This document shows positions 10,120-18,218 of a stretch of DNA of 64,000 bases, in pieces; within the stretch, counting starts at the first letter, position 1, and each line of letters opens with the position of its first letter. This DNA is from WHSW01 sp963749365 (GTDB lineage Bacteria; Actinomycetota; Thermoleophilia; Solirubrobacterales; 70-9): positions 666,865-730,864 of the forward strand of contig CAVVME010000004.1 of the NCBI GenBank assembly GCA_963749365.1. The letters run 5' to 3'. The notes under the pieces are model-generated. The model was given only the letters and a program-made list of their open reading frames with translations. It made no database searches and was not told where the DNA came from. A program made the translations under genes and the position numbers.

Positions 10120-11529
10120 TCAGCGCGCCTCGTCGGGTGGAGGAAGCGCCCGATCGGTGGACTGTGGCCGATCGGCGCCGGCCGCGGCGCCCAACCTGGT
10201 CCGGGTCTTGTGGATCGATTCCGCCGTCTCGGAGCCGGGCTCGAGCCGCTCGGCCACGGCCCTGGTCGCATGCAGGACGGTGCTGTGGTCGCGGTTGAAT
10301 CCGCGTGCGACCTCGGCCAGCGAGAGCGGGGTCAGTTCTCGGGCGAGGTACATCGCCTGCTGTCGCGCCCGCGCGACTGGTGCTGCCCGGCGCGGTGAGA
10401 CGAGCTCCTCGCGGCTGAGCCCGTGGACGGCGCAGACCGCGTCCTGAATCGCCTCCAGGCTCGGCGCCGGGGCGGCGGAGGCCGCCGGCGATGACTCGGC
10501 GCCGAGCGCACGGTGCACGACCGAGGTCGAGAGCGGCTCGCTGAGCAGGGAGGCGACCGCGAGCACACGGGTCATCGCACCCTCCAGCAGGCGCACGTTG
10601 CCCGGTGCCCGGATTGCGATCTCGTGCAGCACGGCGGGCTCGGCTCCGACGCGGCCCTCGTCGCCGGCGAGCCGCCACAAGAGCGCGATCCGGGTCCGCA
10701 GGTCGGGCTGCTCGAGCTCGACCCGCAGTCCCCAGGAGAAGCGGTCGCGCAGGCGCTCGGCGAGCCGTGAGAGGGCCTCGGGCGTGCGGTCGCTGGAGAG
10801 GACGATCTGCTTGCCGGCGGCGAACAGCGCGTTGAAGGTGTGGACGAACTCCTCTTCGGTGCGCTCCTTGCCCTCGAGTACCTGGACGTCATCGATCAAC
10901 AGCGCGTCGAGCTCGCGATAGCGTGACTTGAACAGCTCTGGGCCGTCGCGCCGCAGCGCGCCCACGAACTCGCTCGTGAACCGCTCGGCGGTCGTGTAGT
11001 GGACGTTCAATCCCGGGTGGTTGCGGCGCAGGTACTCGGCGATCGCCCCGAGCAGGTGCGTCTTACCGAGCCCCGGTGGCCCGTGCAGGAAGAGCGGGTT
11101 GTAGGCCTCACCCGGAAGCTCGGCGACCGAGAGCGCCGCGGCGTGGGCGAGCCGGTTGCCGCGACCGATGACGAAGCGGTCGAAGGTATGGTCGGGATCG
11201 ATCGGCAACGGGCGTGGCGCCGAGCCGAGCTCGCCGGGCTCGCCTGCGTGGTCCGTCCGGCCGACGAAGGCAACGCGCGTGACGGCGGTGTCCCGGCGGC
11301 GCAGGGCGGTCTCGAGCTCGCCCGCGTAACGCCGCTCGACCCACGCCCGCACACCCGCCGGGCCGCTGAGCAGGAGCGTGCTGCCCTGCACGGCGACAGC
11401 CCGCAGCGGCTCGAGCCAGAGGCTGAAGGTGGACTCCGGAAGCGACGCCTCGAGCTCCTCGCGAACGCGCCCCCAGATCTCGTCCGGGTCGGGGGCGGGC
11501 TGATCGGAGGGCACTTGGCGACCATACAT
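10120..11529 (-). CDS. dnaA: Chromosomal replication initiator DnaA
   Basis: A 469-residue AAA+ initiator. Domain I begins DEIWGRVREELEASLPESTF; Walker A is GPPGLGKT near residue 150 and Walker B is ALLIDDVQ near residue 211. The DNA-binding signature in domain IV is FNRDHSTVLHA. The chosen ATG gives MYGRQVPSDQ; a GTG 18 bases further in is also possible, and the open frame extends far upstream but antisense to rpmH, which is not credible coding. Domain II is short compared with Streptomyces. It is divergent from rpmH. Confidence 0.95.
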   Translation of the reverse strand: MYGRQVPSDQPAPDPDEIWGRVREELEASLPESTFSLWLEPLRAVAVQGSTLLLSGPAGVRAWVERRYAGELETALRRRDTAVTRVAFVGRTDHAGEPGELGSAPRPLPIDPDHTFDRFVIGRGNRLAHAAALSVAELPGEAYNPLFLHGPPGLGKTHLLGAIAEYLRRNHPGLNVHYTTAERFTSEFVGALRRDGPELFKSRYRELDALLIDDVQVLEGKERTEEEFVHTFNALFAAGKQIVLSSDRTPEALSRLAERLRDRFSWGLRVELEQPDLRTRIALLWRLAGDEGRVGAEPAVLHEIAIRAPGNVRLLEGAMTRVLAVASLLSEPLSTSVVHRALGAESSPAASAAPAPSLEAIQDAVCAVHGLSREELVSPRRAAPVARARQQAMYLARELTPLSLAEVARGFNRDHSTVLHATRAVAERLEPGSETAESIHKTRTRLGAAAGADRPQSTDRALPPPDEAR

Positions 11530-11648
11530 ACGCGCCCACGCGACGCCCCCGGCCCTCCGCGCATTTCGCGGGAAACGGGAATCGGGGTGATCACCGGGGC
11601 GGCTCGCGGTGCCCGGTTCGACCCTCCCGCGCGCCGCCGACCGCTCTC

Positions 11649-11654
11649 TATACT
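11649..11654 (+). promoter_or_regulatory. -10 hexamer (TATACT) for rpmH
   Basis: TATACT ends 11 bp before the GTG start of rpmH. There is no Shine-Dalgarno, so the ribosomal-protein transcript is probably leaderless or nearly so. The dnaA promoter must lie in the same 136-bp divergent spacer but is not recognisable. Confidence 0.5.
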
Positions 11655-11665
11655 GGCGCCTCCTC

Positions 11666-11800
11666 GTGAAGCGGACCTGGCAGCCGAAGAAGCGCAAGCG
11701 CGCCCGAACGCACGGCTTTCGTGCGCGAATGCAGACGCGCTCGGGCCGGGACGTGATCCGCCGTCGCCGCCGCAAGGGCCGCAAGCGGCTCAGTCCCTGA
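11666..11800 (+). CDS. rpmH: 50S ribosomal protein L34
   Basis: A 44-residue, extremely basic protein beginning KRTWQPKKRKRARTHGF and containing RSGRDVIRRRRRKGRKRL, the diagnostic L34 sequence. It is part of the large ribosomal subunit. The GTG start gives the normal family length. It is the first gene of the plus-strand run rpmH-rnpA-yidD-yidC-khpB-rsmG, the standard arrangement beside dnaA. Confidence 0.97.
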   Translation: MKRTWQPKKRKRARTHGFRARMQTRSGRDVIRRRRRKGRKRLSP

Positions 11801-11804
11801 ACGA

Positions 11805-12179
11805 ATGGCCAACCGCAGGAAGCGCGGCCGTCTCACGCGGAGCGGGGACTTCGACCGCGTCTATCGCGACGGGCGCTCGCGGGCGAACCGGTTCTTCGTC
11901 CTCTACGCCTTTCCGCGTGCCGGAGGCGCGTCGGACGCCGATCAGATCCGGCTCGGGATCTCGGTCGGCCGCAAGGTCGGCGGGGCGGTGGAGCGCAACG
12001 CGGTCAAAAGAGCGCTCCGAGAGGCGTTCTGGACACTGGACGAGCGACTCGCCGCGGAGCACGACTTCGTCGTCGTCGCCCGTCCCGACTCTGCAGGTCT
12101 GGTCGAGCGTGAGGGAGTGCCCGGGGTCAGCGCTGCGCTGGCGGAGTTGGTGGCGGAGAACGACAGCGAGGCGGCGTAA
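11805..12179 (+). CDS. rnpA: Ribonuclease P protein component
   Basis: A 124-residue basic protein that assists the RNase P RNA in trimming the 5' ends of tRNA precursors. It carries LTRSGDFDRVYRDGRS near the N-terminus and the RNR-type motif ERNAVKRALREAF (about residues 64-76). It follows rpmH by 4 bp. Its stop codon lies inside a parS-like sequence shared with the start of yidD. Confidence 0.96.
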   Translation: MANRRKRGRLTRSGDFDRVYRDGRSRANRFFVLYAFPRAGGASDADQIRLGISVGRKVGGAVERNAVKRALREAFWTLDERLAAEHDFVVVARPDSAGLVEREGVPGVSAALAELVAENDSEAA

Positions 12180-12189
12180 CACGTGAAAC
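12176..12189. other. parS: Candidate parS centromere site
   Basis: GTAACACGTGAAAC matches the conserved parS core GTTTCACGTGAAAC at 12 of 14 positions, with the central CACGTG and the whole right half-site perfect. It spans the rnpA stop and the yidD start, about 3 kb from parB and 2 kb from the probable origin, where parS sites normally cluster. The left half-site has two mismatches, so ParB binding is inferred, not certain. Confidence 0.45.
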
Positions 12190-12485
12190 GCGCCCCCACC
12201 GGCGCCGCGAGCCTGGCAGCGGTTTTGCGCGAGCTCGCGCTGCTGCCCGTGCGGCTCTACCGGCGGCTGATCTCGCCGGCGCTGCCGAGCCGGTGCAAGT
12301 ACTACCCCTCCTGCTCGACCTATGCGATCGAGGCCGTGCGTGAGCTCGGCCTGCTTCGCGGCATGCTCGTCGCCGGCTGGCGGCTGGCGCGCTGCAACCC
12401 GTGGAGCCATGGGGGCGTCGACGAGCTCTGCGACCGGCGCCTCTTTCGCGACCCCGATCGCGACCGCAGCGAGGCCCCGGCTTGA
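12183..12485 (+). CDS. yidD: Membrane protein insertion efficiency factor YidD
   Basis: A 100-residue YidD with LYRRLISPALPSRCKYYPSCSTYA, whose three cysteines and tyrosines are diagnostic, followed by HGGVDEL. It is thought to assist YidC-dependent membrane protein insertion. The GTG start is 3 bp after the rnpA stop. The 3' end overlaps the TTG start of yidC (TTGA). Confidence 0.93.
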   Translation: MKRAPTGAASLAAVLRELALLPVRLYRRLISPALPSRCKYYPSCSTYAIEAVRELGLLRGMLVAGWRLARCNPWSHGGVDELCDRRLFRDPDRDRSEAPA

Positions 12486-13225
12486 TCACGCTCGCCAACA
12501 TCCTGCAGCCCCTGATCGACGTCGCCGACTCGGTGATCACGTTCCTGCACGACGACGTCGGCCTCAGCTGGGGTCTGGCGATCGTCGGGCTGACCTTCAT
12601 CACCCGGCTGGTGATCCTGCCGCTCTCGATCAAGCAGATCTCCTCGATGCGGCGCCTGCAGCAGCACGCCCCCGAGCTCAAGGCGCTGCAGGAGAAGTAC
12701 AAGGGCGACAAGGAGCGCCTCCAGCGGGAGATGATGGCCTTCTACAAGGAGAATCAGATCAACCCGCTGGCCTCCTGCTGGCCGCTGCTGCTCCAGCTAC
12801 CGGTCTTCTTTGCCCTCTATCAGCTGCTCAACAGCGACACGTTCACGGAGCAGGTGCTCGCCGCCCCGCCGAAGGGCTTCCTGTTCATCGAGAACCTGAC
12901 CGAGAAGGCCACCGGGGTCGAGCTCGTGGTGATGATGGTCCTCTTCATCGTCACCCAGCTCGCCGCCGGCCTGGTGATGTCCTCGCGGGTCGAGAACCGT
13001 AGCCAGAAGATCCTCATGTTCGCGCTCCCGGTCGTCTTCGCGCCCTTCATCGCCACCCAGCCGGCGGGCCTCGGGGTGTACTGGATCGCGACCAACGTCT
13101 GGACGCTGGGCCAGCAGCTGGTCGTCTACACGTTCTTCCCGCCGCCGACGCCACCGACGCCGGCCCAGGTGGCGGCGGCGAGGCCCCCGCCCCCGCCCCC
13201 GCGAAAGAAGAAGCGCCGCAAGTGA
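12482..13225 (+). CDS. yidC: Membrane protein insertase YidC
   Basis: A 247-residue short YidC/Oxa1 protein without the large periplasmic domain of Gram-negative YidC. The family core is visible: a first membrane helix around residues 25-50, the cytosolic coiled hairpin (LQQHAPELKALQEKYKGDKE), the segment NPLASCWPLLLQLPVFFALY, and later helices including ATQPAGLGVYWIATNVW. The tail is Pro-rich and then strongly basic (PPPPPPRKKKRRK), a likely ribosome-contacting extension. The TTG start overlaps the yidD stop, giving the sequence LITLANILQPL. The previous gene supports translational coupling. Confidence 0.93.
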   Translation: MITLANILQPLIDVADSVITFLHDDVGLSWGLAIVGLTFITRLVILPLSIKQISSMRRLQQHAPELKALQEKYKGDKERLQREMMAFYKENQINPLASCWPLLLQLPVFFALYQLLNSDTFTEQVLAAPPKGFLFIENLTEKATGVELVVMMVLFIVTQLAAGLVMSSRVENRSQKILMFALPVVFAPFIATQPAGLGVYWIATNVWTLGQQLVVYTFFPPPTPPTPAQVAAARPPPPPPRKKKRRK

Positions 13226-13692
13226 GCGAGCTGCCTGCCGAGCCCGCCGCACGGGTGGAGATGCTGCTCTCGAGGATCGTCGAGGGGCTCGACCTCGACG
13301 CGGAGGTCCTCGTCGATGAGGGCGAGGATGAGATCGCGGCCCGGGTCGAGGGCGAGGACCTCGGGCTGCTGATTGGCCGCCGCGGGCAGACGATCGACGC
13401 GGTGCAGCTGCTCGGCTACCGGGTCGCGTTTCGCGGCCGCGAGGACCGCAAGCGGGTCTCGGTCGATGCCGCCGGATACCGGGCCCGCCGCCGCGAGACG
13501 ATCGAGCGTCAGGCGCAGCGTGCCGCCGAGCGGGCGCTGGAGACGGGCAAGGAGATCGAGCTCGAGCCGATGAGCCCTGCGGAACGCAAGATCGTCCACG
13601 ATTGGCTCAAGGACCGCTCCGGGATCGAGACCTTCAGCGAGGGTGAGGAGCCCGAGCGCTGCGTGATCGTCGCTCCCTTGGTCGGGGATTGA
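13222..13692 (+). CDS. khpB: Jag/KhpB RNA-binding protein (KH-R3H)
   Basis: A 156-residue protein with a KH domain (LGLLIGRRGQTIDAVQLL, about residues 47-64, containing the GxxG loop) and a C-terminal R3H domain (ERKIVHDWL, with the Arg and His spaced as expected). No separate Jag-N domain is present. KhpB binds RNA and influences cell elongation and division in Firmicutes. The GTG start overlaps the yidC stop (GTGA). Confidence 0.92.
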   Translation: MSELPAEPAARVEMLLSRIVEGLDLDAEVLVDEGEDEIAARVEGEDLGLLIGRRGQTIDAVQLLGYRVAFRGREDRKRVSVDAAGYRARRRETIERQAQRAAERALETGKEIELEPMSPAERKIVHDWLKDRSGIETFSEGEEPERCVIVAPLVGD

Positions 13693-14393
13693 CGGAGCTC
13701 GACCTGCGCGACCGGCTCGAGCCGGTGCTCGACCTGCTCGCCGCCGATCGGCGCTCGCTGAGCTCGGTCAGCGCCGAGCGGGCCTGGAGCGTCCACGTCG
13801 AGGACTCGCTCAGCGGCCTGGGGTTGGTCGGTGAACCGACGCGGCTCGCCGACGTCGGCGCCGGCGCCGGGTTTCCGGGGCTCGCGCTGGCGACTGCTCT
13901 GCCGCGCACCGAGGTCGACCTGATCGAGTCGGTCGGCCGCAAGTGCGCCTTCATCGAGGACGCGATCGCCGCCGCCAGGCTCGAGAACGCCCGCGCGGTC
14001 TGCGCCCGGGCAGAGGACTGGGCGGCGCAACGACCGCCCGCCGGCGGGCGCGAGGTCTACGACGTGGTCACCTCGCGGGCGGTCGGCCGGCTCGCCACCG
14101 TGGCCGAGCTCGCGGTGCCGCTGCTGCGGTCGGCCGGGACGCTGCTCGTCTGGAAGGGCCGCCGCGATCCCGACGAGGAGGCGGAGCTCGATCGAGCCGC
14201 GAGCTCGCTGGCGATCGCCGTCGAGCGGGTGGATCGCGTCCCTCCCTCGCCGGGCGCAGCGAATCGGCACCTGCACCTGCTGCGCAAGGTCGGGCCGACC
14301 CCGACCGGGTTGCCGCGCCGCCCCGGGATGGCGAAGAAGCGGCCCTTCGGCGCCACCCGCCGCGCGCGCGGGGACCGCCGACCCTCGGGCTAA
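13689..14393 (+). CDS. rsmG: 16S rRNA (guanine-N7) methyltransferase RsmG
   Basis: A 234-residue class I methyltransferase that modifies G527 of 16S rRNA (E. coli numbering). The SAM-binding motif ADVGAGAGFPGLALA is at about residues 53-67 and the later VTSRAVGRL segment is family-typical. The C-terminus is a basic extension (KKRPFGATRRARGDRRP). The TTG start overlaps the khpB stop. Loss of this enzyme gives low-level streptomycin resistance in other bacteria. Confidence 0.93.
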   Translation: MTELDLRDRLEPVLDLLAADRRSLSSVSAERAWSVHVEDSLSGLGLVGEPTRLADVGAGAGFPGLALATALPRTEVDLIESVGRKCAFIEDAIAAARLENARAVCARAEDWAAQRPPAGGREVYDVVTSRAVGRLATVAELAVPLLRSAGTLLVWKGRRDPDEEAELDRAASSLAIAVERVDRVPPSPGAANRHLHLLRKVGPTPTGLPRRPGMAKKRPFGATRRARGDRRPSG

Positions 14394-14396
14394 GGT
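14391..14396 (+). promoter_or_regulatory. -10-like hexamer (TAAGGT) before parA
   Basis: TAAGGT overlaps the end of rsmG and ends 9 bp before the parA ATG, with no ribosome-binding site between. It could give parAB a leaderless transcript independent of the upstream genes. Confidence 0.35.
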
Positions 14397-14405
14397 CGGT
14401 GCGCG

Positions 14406-15185
14406 ATGGGATCGGTGTACGCGATCGCGAACCAGAAGGGGGGCGTCGGCAAGACGACCACCGCCGTCAACCTCGCTGCCTGCATCGCCGCCAGCGGCCG
14501 CCAGGTGCTGCTGGTCGACCTCGACCCGCAATGCAACGCGACGGTCGCGCTCGGGCTCGACCGCGACGCGAGCCCCTCGTCCTACGAGTGCCTCTGCGGT
14601 GAGACGTCGGTCGCCGTCGCCGCTCGTCCCGCCGGTCCGGACAACCTTTGGATCGTGCCGGCGAACCGGGATCTCGCCGGCGCGGCCGTCGAACTACCCA
14701 GGGTCGAGGGGTTCGAGCGGCATCTGCGCGACCGGCTCGGGCCGGTGCGCGAGCGGTTCGCGCTCACGCTGCTCGACTGCCCGCCCTCGCTCGGGCCGGT
14801 GACGGTGAACGCCCTCGCCGCCGCGGACCGGGTGATCGTCCCGGTCCAGGCGGAGTACCTGGCGCTCGAGGGGCTGGTCCAGTTCCTCGAGACGCTCGAC
14901 CTCGTCCGCCGCCAGCTCAACCCCGCGCTGGTTCTGACCGGCGTGCTGATCACCATGCACGACGAGCGGACCCGACTTGCCCGCGACGTCGAGGACGAGC
15001 TCCGCCAGCACCTACCCGAACATGTGTTCGCCACAGTGATACCGCGCAGCGTCAGGGTCGCCGAAGCCCCGAGCTACGGCCTGCCGGTGATCGATCATGC
15101 GCCGGGCTCGCGCGGGGCGACCGCCTACCGGGCGCTGGCAGCCGAGCTCGCCGCGGCCGAGAGTGGCGCGGTGATCGCCGCATGA
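14406..15185 (+). CDS. parA: Chromosome partitioning ATPase ParA (Soj)
   Basis: A 259-residue ParA/MinD-type ATPase. The deviant Walker A is KGGVGKTT (residues 11-18) with the signature lysine; the other motifs are DLDPQCNAT and LLDCPPSLG. The C-terminal PRSVRVAEAPSYGLPV is typical of chromosomal Soj proteins. With ParB and parS it segregates the origin region. Its stop overlaps the parB ATG. Confidence 0.95.
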   Translation: MGSVYAIANQKGGVGKTTTAVNLAACIAASGRQVLLVDLDPQCNATVALGLDRDASPSSYECLCGETSVAVAARPAGPDNLWIVPANRDLAGAAVELPRVEGFERHLRDRLGPVRERFALTLLDCPPSLGPVTVNALAAADRVIVPVQAEYLALEGLVQFLETLDLVRRQLNPALVLTGVLITMHDERTRLARDVEDELRQHLPEHVFATVIPRSVRVAEAPSYGLPVIDHAPGSRGATAYRALAAELAAAESGAVIAA

Positions 15186-16033
15186 GTGCGCGCCGAGGCA
15201 TGGGAAGGGGGCTGTCGGCGATCCTGCCCGAGAACGGCCCCGGCGACCCGGCCTTTCGCGACGTGCCGGTCGAGCTGATCAGCCCGAACCCCGACCAGCC
15301 GCGCCGGCGCTTCGACCCCGAGGCGCTCTCCGGCCTCACCGAGTCGATCGCCGAGGCCGGGCTGATCCAGCCGCTGCTCGTCCGGCCGCTGCCCGACGGG
15401 CGCTATGAGCTGATCGCCGGCGAGCGCCGCTGGCGGGCCGCGCGCGAGCTCGGGATGGACACGGTCCCAGCGCTGCTGCGCAGCGACGACGACACTCGCC
15501 GAATGCAGACCGCGCTGATCGAGAACGTCGCCCGCGAGGACCTCAATCCGGTCGACGAGGCGCGGGCCTGCGCGGCGCTGGTCGAGGACCTCGGGCTCTC
15601 GAAGGAGGACCTGGCGCGTCGCCTCGGGCGCACGCGACCGGCGCTCTCGAACCTGATCCGGCTGCTCGACCTGCCGGACGAGGTCCTCGACCTGCTCGCC
15701 GACGGCGAGCTCTCCGCGGGCCACGGACGCGCGATCCTGCAGGCGCAGGGCAACGACGCGCGGCGGCTGCTGGCCCGCGACGCCGTCGCCGGGGGCTGGT
15801 CGGTTCGCGAAACCGAGAACCGTGCCCGGGCCGGGCGCGGGGCGCGGCCGATGACGAAGGTGATCCCGCACCCCGACCAGGAGGCGGCGCTGTTGCGCGC
15901 CGAGGAGGCGCTCGAGGAGGCGTTCGGACACGGGGTCAAGGTGCGCTCGGCGCGCAAGGGCATCCGCGCGGAGCTCAGCTTCGAGAGCATTGACAAGCTG
16001 CTCGAGTTCGCACGCCAGGTGAGCCGCGGCTGA
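15182..16033 (+). CDS. parB: Chromosome partitioning protein ParB (Spo0J)
   Basis: A 283-residue ParB. The CTP-binding N-domain has LIQPLLVRPL, YELIAGERRWRAARELG (GERR box) and ENVAREDLNPVDEA. A helix-turn-helix region follows (LSKEDLARRLGRTRPALSNLIRLL), then a C-terminal dimerisation segment. It loads at parS and slides as a CTP-dependent clamp. The ATG overlaps the parA stop. A candidate parS lies 3 kb upstream. Confidence 0.95.
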   Translation: MSARRGMGRGLSAILPENGPGDPAFRDVPVELISPNPDQPRRRFDPEALSGLTESIAEAGLIQPLLVRPLPDGRYELIAGERRWRAARELGMDTVPALLRSDDDTRRMQTALIENVAREDLNPVDEARACAALVEDLGLSKEDLARRLGRTRPALSNLIRLLDLPDEVLDLLADGELSAGHGRAILQAQGNDARRLLARDAVAGGWSVRETENRARAGRGARPMTKVIPHPDQEAALLRAEEALEEAFGHGVKVRSARKGIRAELSFESIDKLLEFARQVSRG

Positions 16034-16051
16034 GCCGGCGCCGTGTCGGCC

Positions 16052-16669
16052 TCAGGGCGCCAGGCGCTCGATCGTCCACAGCTCGCCCTCGCGGCGGTAG
16101 CGAAACCGGTCGTGCAGGCGCCCGACCTGCCCCTGCCAGAACTCGACCGTCAGCGGGCGCAGCAGGTAGCCGCCCCAATGCGCCGGGCGCGGAACCTCGG
16201 CGCCCGCGAAGCGCGCCTCGGCCTCATCCACGAGCCGGTCGAGCTCTCGGCGTGAGCCGAGCGGCTCGGACTGGGGCGACGCCCAGGCGCCGATCTGCGA
16301 GTCCCGTGGGCGGACCGCGAAGTAGGCGTCGGACTCGGCTTCGTCGAGGCGCGCGACCGTGCCCCTGAAGCGCACCTGGCGGTCGAGCTCGCGCCAGTAG
16401 ACGACCAGCGCCGCCCGCCGGGTGAGGTCGAGCTGCGTCGCCTTCGCCGAGCCATAGTTGGTGAAGAAGCGAAGCCCGGCCTCGTCGGCGCCCTTGAGCA
16501 GCACCATGCGGGCATCCGGCGCCCCGTCGGCATCGACGCTGGCCAGGGTTACCGCCTCGGACAGCGGGGCCTGCTCGGCGGCGAGCGCGAACCAGGCTCG
16601 GAACTGCGCGATCGGGTCGGGATCGAGGTCCCGGCGCCGCAGGGGCGCGATGTCCGGTCGTCGCGGCAA
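16052..16669 (-). CDS. pdxH: Pyridoxamine 5'-phosphate oxidase
   Basis: A 205-residue FMN-dependent oxidase that makes pyridoxal phosphate. The conserved blocks are RMVLLKGADEAGLRFFTNY, LDRQVRFRGTVARL, DSQIGAWASPQS and the C-terminal EFWQGQVGRLHDRFRY. Length is normal for PdxH. It is convergent with parB, 18 bp apart, and divergent from tRNA-Ile. Confidence 0.95.
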   Translation of the reverse strand: MPRRPDIAPLRRRDLDPDPIAQFRAWFALAAEQAPLSEAVTLASVDADGAPDARMVLLKGADEAGLRFFTNYGSAKATQLDLTRRAALVVYWRELDRQVRFRGTVARLDEAESDAYFAVRPRDSQIGAWASPQSEPLGSRRELDRLVDEAEARFAGAEVPRPAHWGGYLLRPLTVEFWQGQVGRLHDRFRYRREGELWTIERLAP

Positions 16670-16677
16670 GGCTCTTC

Positions 16678-16683
16678 TAGAAT
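16678..16683 (+). promoter_or_regulatory. -10 hexamer (TAGAAT) for tRNA-Ile
   Basis: TAGAAT ends 10 bp upstream of the first base of the mature tRNA, the expected distance for a stable-RNA promoter with a very short leader. No good -35 match is seen. Confidence 0.45.
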
Positions 16684-16693
16684 GCCCGGTTCC

Positions 16694-16767
16694 GGGCGAT
16701 TAGCTCAGTTGGTTAGAGCGCGTCTCTGATAAGGACGAGGTCCGTGGTTCGAGTCCACGATCGCCCA
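16694..16767 (+). tRNA. tRNA-Ile (anticodon GAT)
   Basis: The sequence folds as a standard tRNA: acceptor GGGCGAT pairs with ATCGCCC, the D-arm has TAGCTCAGTTGGTTAGAGC, the anticodon loop is CTGATAA (GAT, reading AUC/AUU), and the T-arm is CGTGG-TTCGAGT-CCACG. The discriminator is A. CCA is not encoded. Confidence 0.97.
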
Positions 16768-16802
16768 TCCCTGGTCGCCGACTGACGCATCGAAGGGCAG
16801 AC

Positions 16803-18218
16803 TTGATCAGCACCGACTATCTGATCGTCGGATCAGGTGCGAGTGGACTCGCCTTCGCCGACACACTGGTCACGGAGAAGCCCGATGTCGAGCTTACGCT
16901 CGTCGATCGCCGGCCCGGCCCGGGTGGCCACTGGCTCGACGCGTACCCCTTCGTTCGACTGCACACGCCGTCGGCGTACTACGGCGTCAACTCCCTACCG
17001 CTCGGCAAGGACCGGATCGACCAGTCCGGCGAGAACGCCGGCTTTTACGAACGAGCAACGGGCGCGGAGGTCGTCGACTACTTCGCCGAGGTAGCGTCTC
17101 GCCTGACGCAGACGGGGCGCGTACGCATCCTGACCGGGCACGAGCACTTGGGGCCGGGAGAGGACGGAGCGCAGATCCGCGACCTGAGCACCGGCGCGCT
17201 TGCTGACGTCGAAGTGCGCAGCAAGCTGGTCGACGCCCGCTATCTCGAAGCCTCGATCCCGGCCACTCACGAGCCGTCCTTCGATGTTGCGCCGGGTGCC
17301 CGCGTGGTGCCTGTCAACGACCTACCGGCCGCCGCACGGTCAGGCACCCGTTACACCGTGCTCGGGTCCGGTAAGACGGCGGTCGACGCCTGCACCTGGC
17401 TTCTGGACAATGACGTGGCGCCAGACCGGATCCGCTGGGTCCGTCCGCGGGACCATTGGTTTCATCACCGGCGCCACTTCCAGCCGCTGGACCTCGTCGG
17501 CGACAACATGGACGGCATCTCTCTTGACGCCAAGGCGGGTGCGGAGGCGGCGGACATCGAGGATCTGTTCGATCGCCTGGAAGCATCGGGACGCCTGGTC
17601 CGGATCGACCCGTCGGCTCGCGCGACGATGTACCGCATCACGATGCTCAGTCCGAGTGAGATCGATGCCCTGAAGCAGATCGAGGATGTAGTCAGGCTCG
17701 GCCGAGTGCGACGGATCGAGGGCGACCGGATCGTGCTCCAGCGGGGCGAGACCGACACTGGCCCCGACAACCTGCACGTCGATTGCACGGCGCACGGCCT
17801 CAGCAACGCACAAGCGACCCCCGTCTTTCAGCGCGACCGGATCGTGCTCCAGCAGATCAGGCAGAACTCTCCCGCGTTCAACGCGGCGCTAATCGCCTTC
17901 GTCGAGGCCCATCGCAACGAGGACGCCGACAAGAATGGGCTCTGCCCGCCCAATCCCTACCCGCGCAGCATCGACGATTGGCCGGGCCTGAGCCGCCGGA
18001 CGTGGCAGATCGAGCAGCGATGGCTGCGCGAGCCGGACGTCGCCGGCTGGGTGGCCGAGAGCCGGCTCAACCTGCTCCGGGGCCTCCCCGACCACGCCGC
18101 CGACCCGCCCGTCAAGACTGCGATCGAGCGATTCCTGACCAACGTCGGACCCGCGATCGAGCGGCTGCGCGACCTCGATCGGCGGCGCTCGCCCGGATCG
18201 GATGGGGAGCGGGGCTAG
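16803..18218 (+). CDS. FAD/NAD(P)-binding oxidoreductase
   Basis: A 471-residue flavoprotein starting with a Rossmann nucleotide site, YLIVGSGASGLAFAD (GxGxxG, residues 6-20). A second dinucleotide motif, VLGSGKTAVDA, occurs near residue 186, as in flavin monooxygenase-like enzymes. FRLHTPS-type and WLDAYPFVRL segments support a monooxygenase-like fold, but no substrate can be assigned. GAAGG upstream supports the TTG start. It lies directly after tRNA-Ile and its codon use seems slightly less GC3-biased than its neighbours, so acquisition is possible; no integrase or repeated tRNA end is seen. Its stop shares CTAG with the convergent gene. Confidence 0.75.
   Translation: MISTDYLIVGSGASGLAFADTLVTEKPDVELTLVDRRPGPGGHWLDAYPFVRLHTPSAYYGVNSLPLGKDRIDQSGENAGFYERATGAEVVDYFAEVASRLTQTGRVRILTGHEHLGPGEDGAQIRDLSTGALADVEVRSKLVDARYLEASIPATHEPSFDVAPGARVVPVNDLPAAARSGTRYTVLGSGKTAVDACTWLLDNDVAPDRIRWVRPRDHWFHHRRHFQPLDLVGDNMDGISLDAKAGAEAADIEDLFDRLEASGRLVRIDPSARATMYRITMLSPSEIDALKQIEDVVRLGRVRRIEGDRIVLQRGETDTGPDNLHVDCTAHGLSNAQATPVFQRDRIVLQQIRQNSPAFNAALIAFVEAHRNEDADKNGLCPPNPYPRSIDDWPGLSRRTWQIEQRWLREPDVAGWVAESRLNLLRGLPDHAADPPVKTAIERFLTNVGPAIERLRDLDRRRSPGSDGERG

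Noticed and set aside
11530..11784. N-terminal extension of DnaA by 85 codons
   Set aside because: The extension is Arg-rich, antisense to rpmH and outside domain I; the internal ATG gives a normal DnaA start.
15017..15030. CGAACATGTGTTCG fits the Bacillus-type LexA (SOS) box
   Set aside because: It lies inside parA coding sequence, encodes ordinary residues, and no promoter or SOS gene is next to it; one match in 64 kb can be chance.
16694..18218. Possible genomic island inserted at tRNA-Ile
   Set aside because: The gene after the tRNA is slightly atypical, but no integrase, no repeated tRNA 3' end and only one gene is involved.
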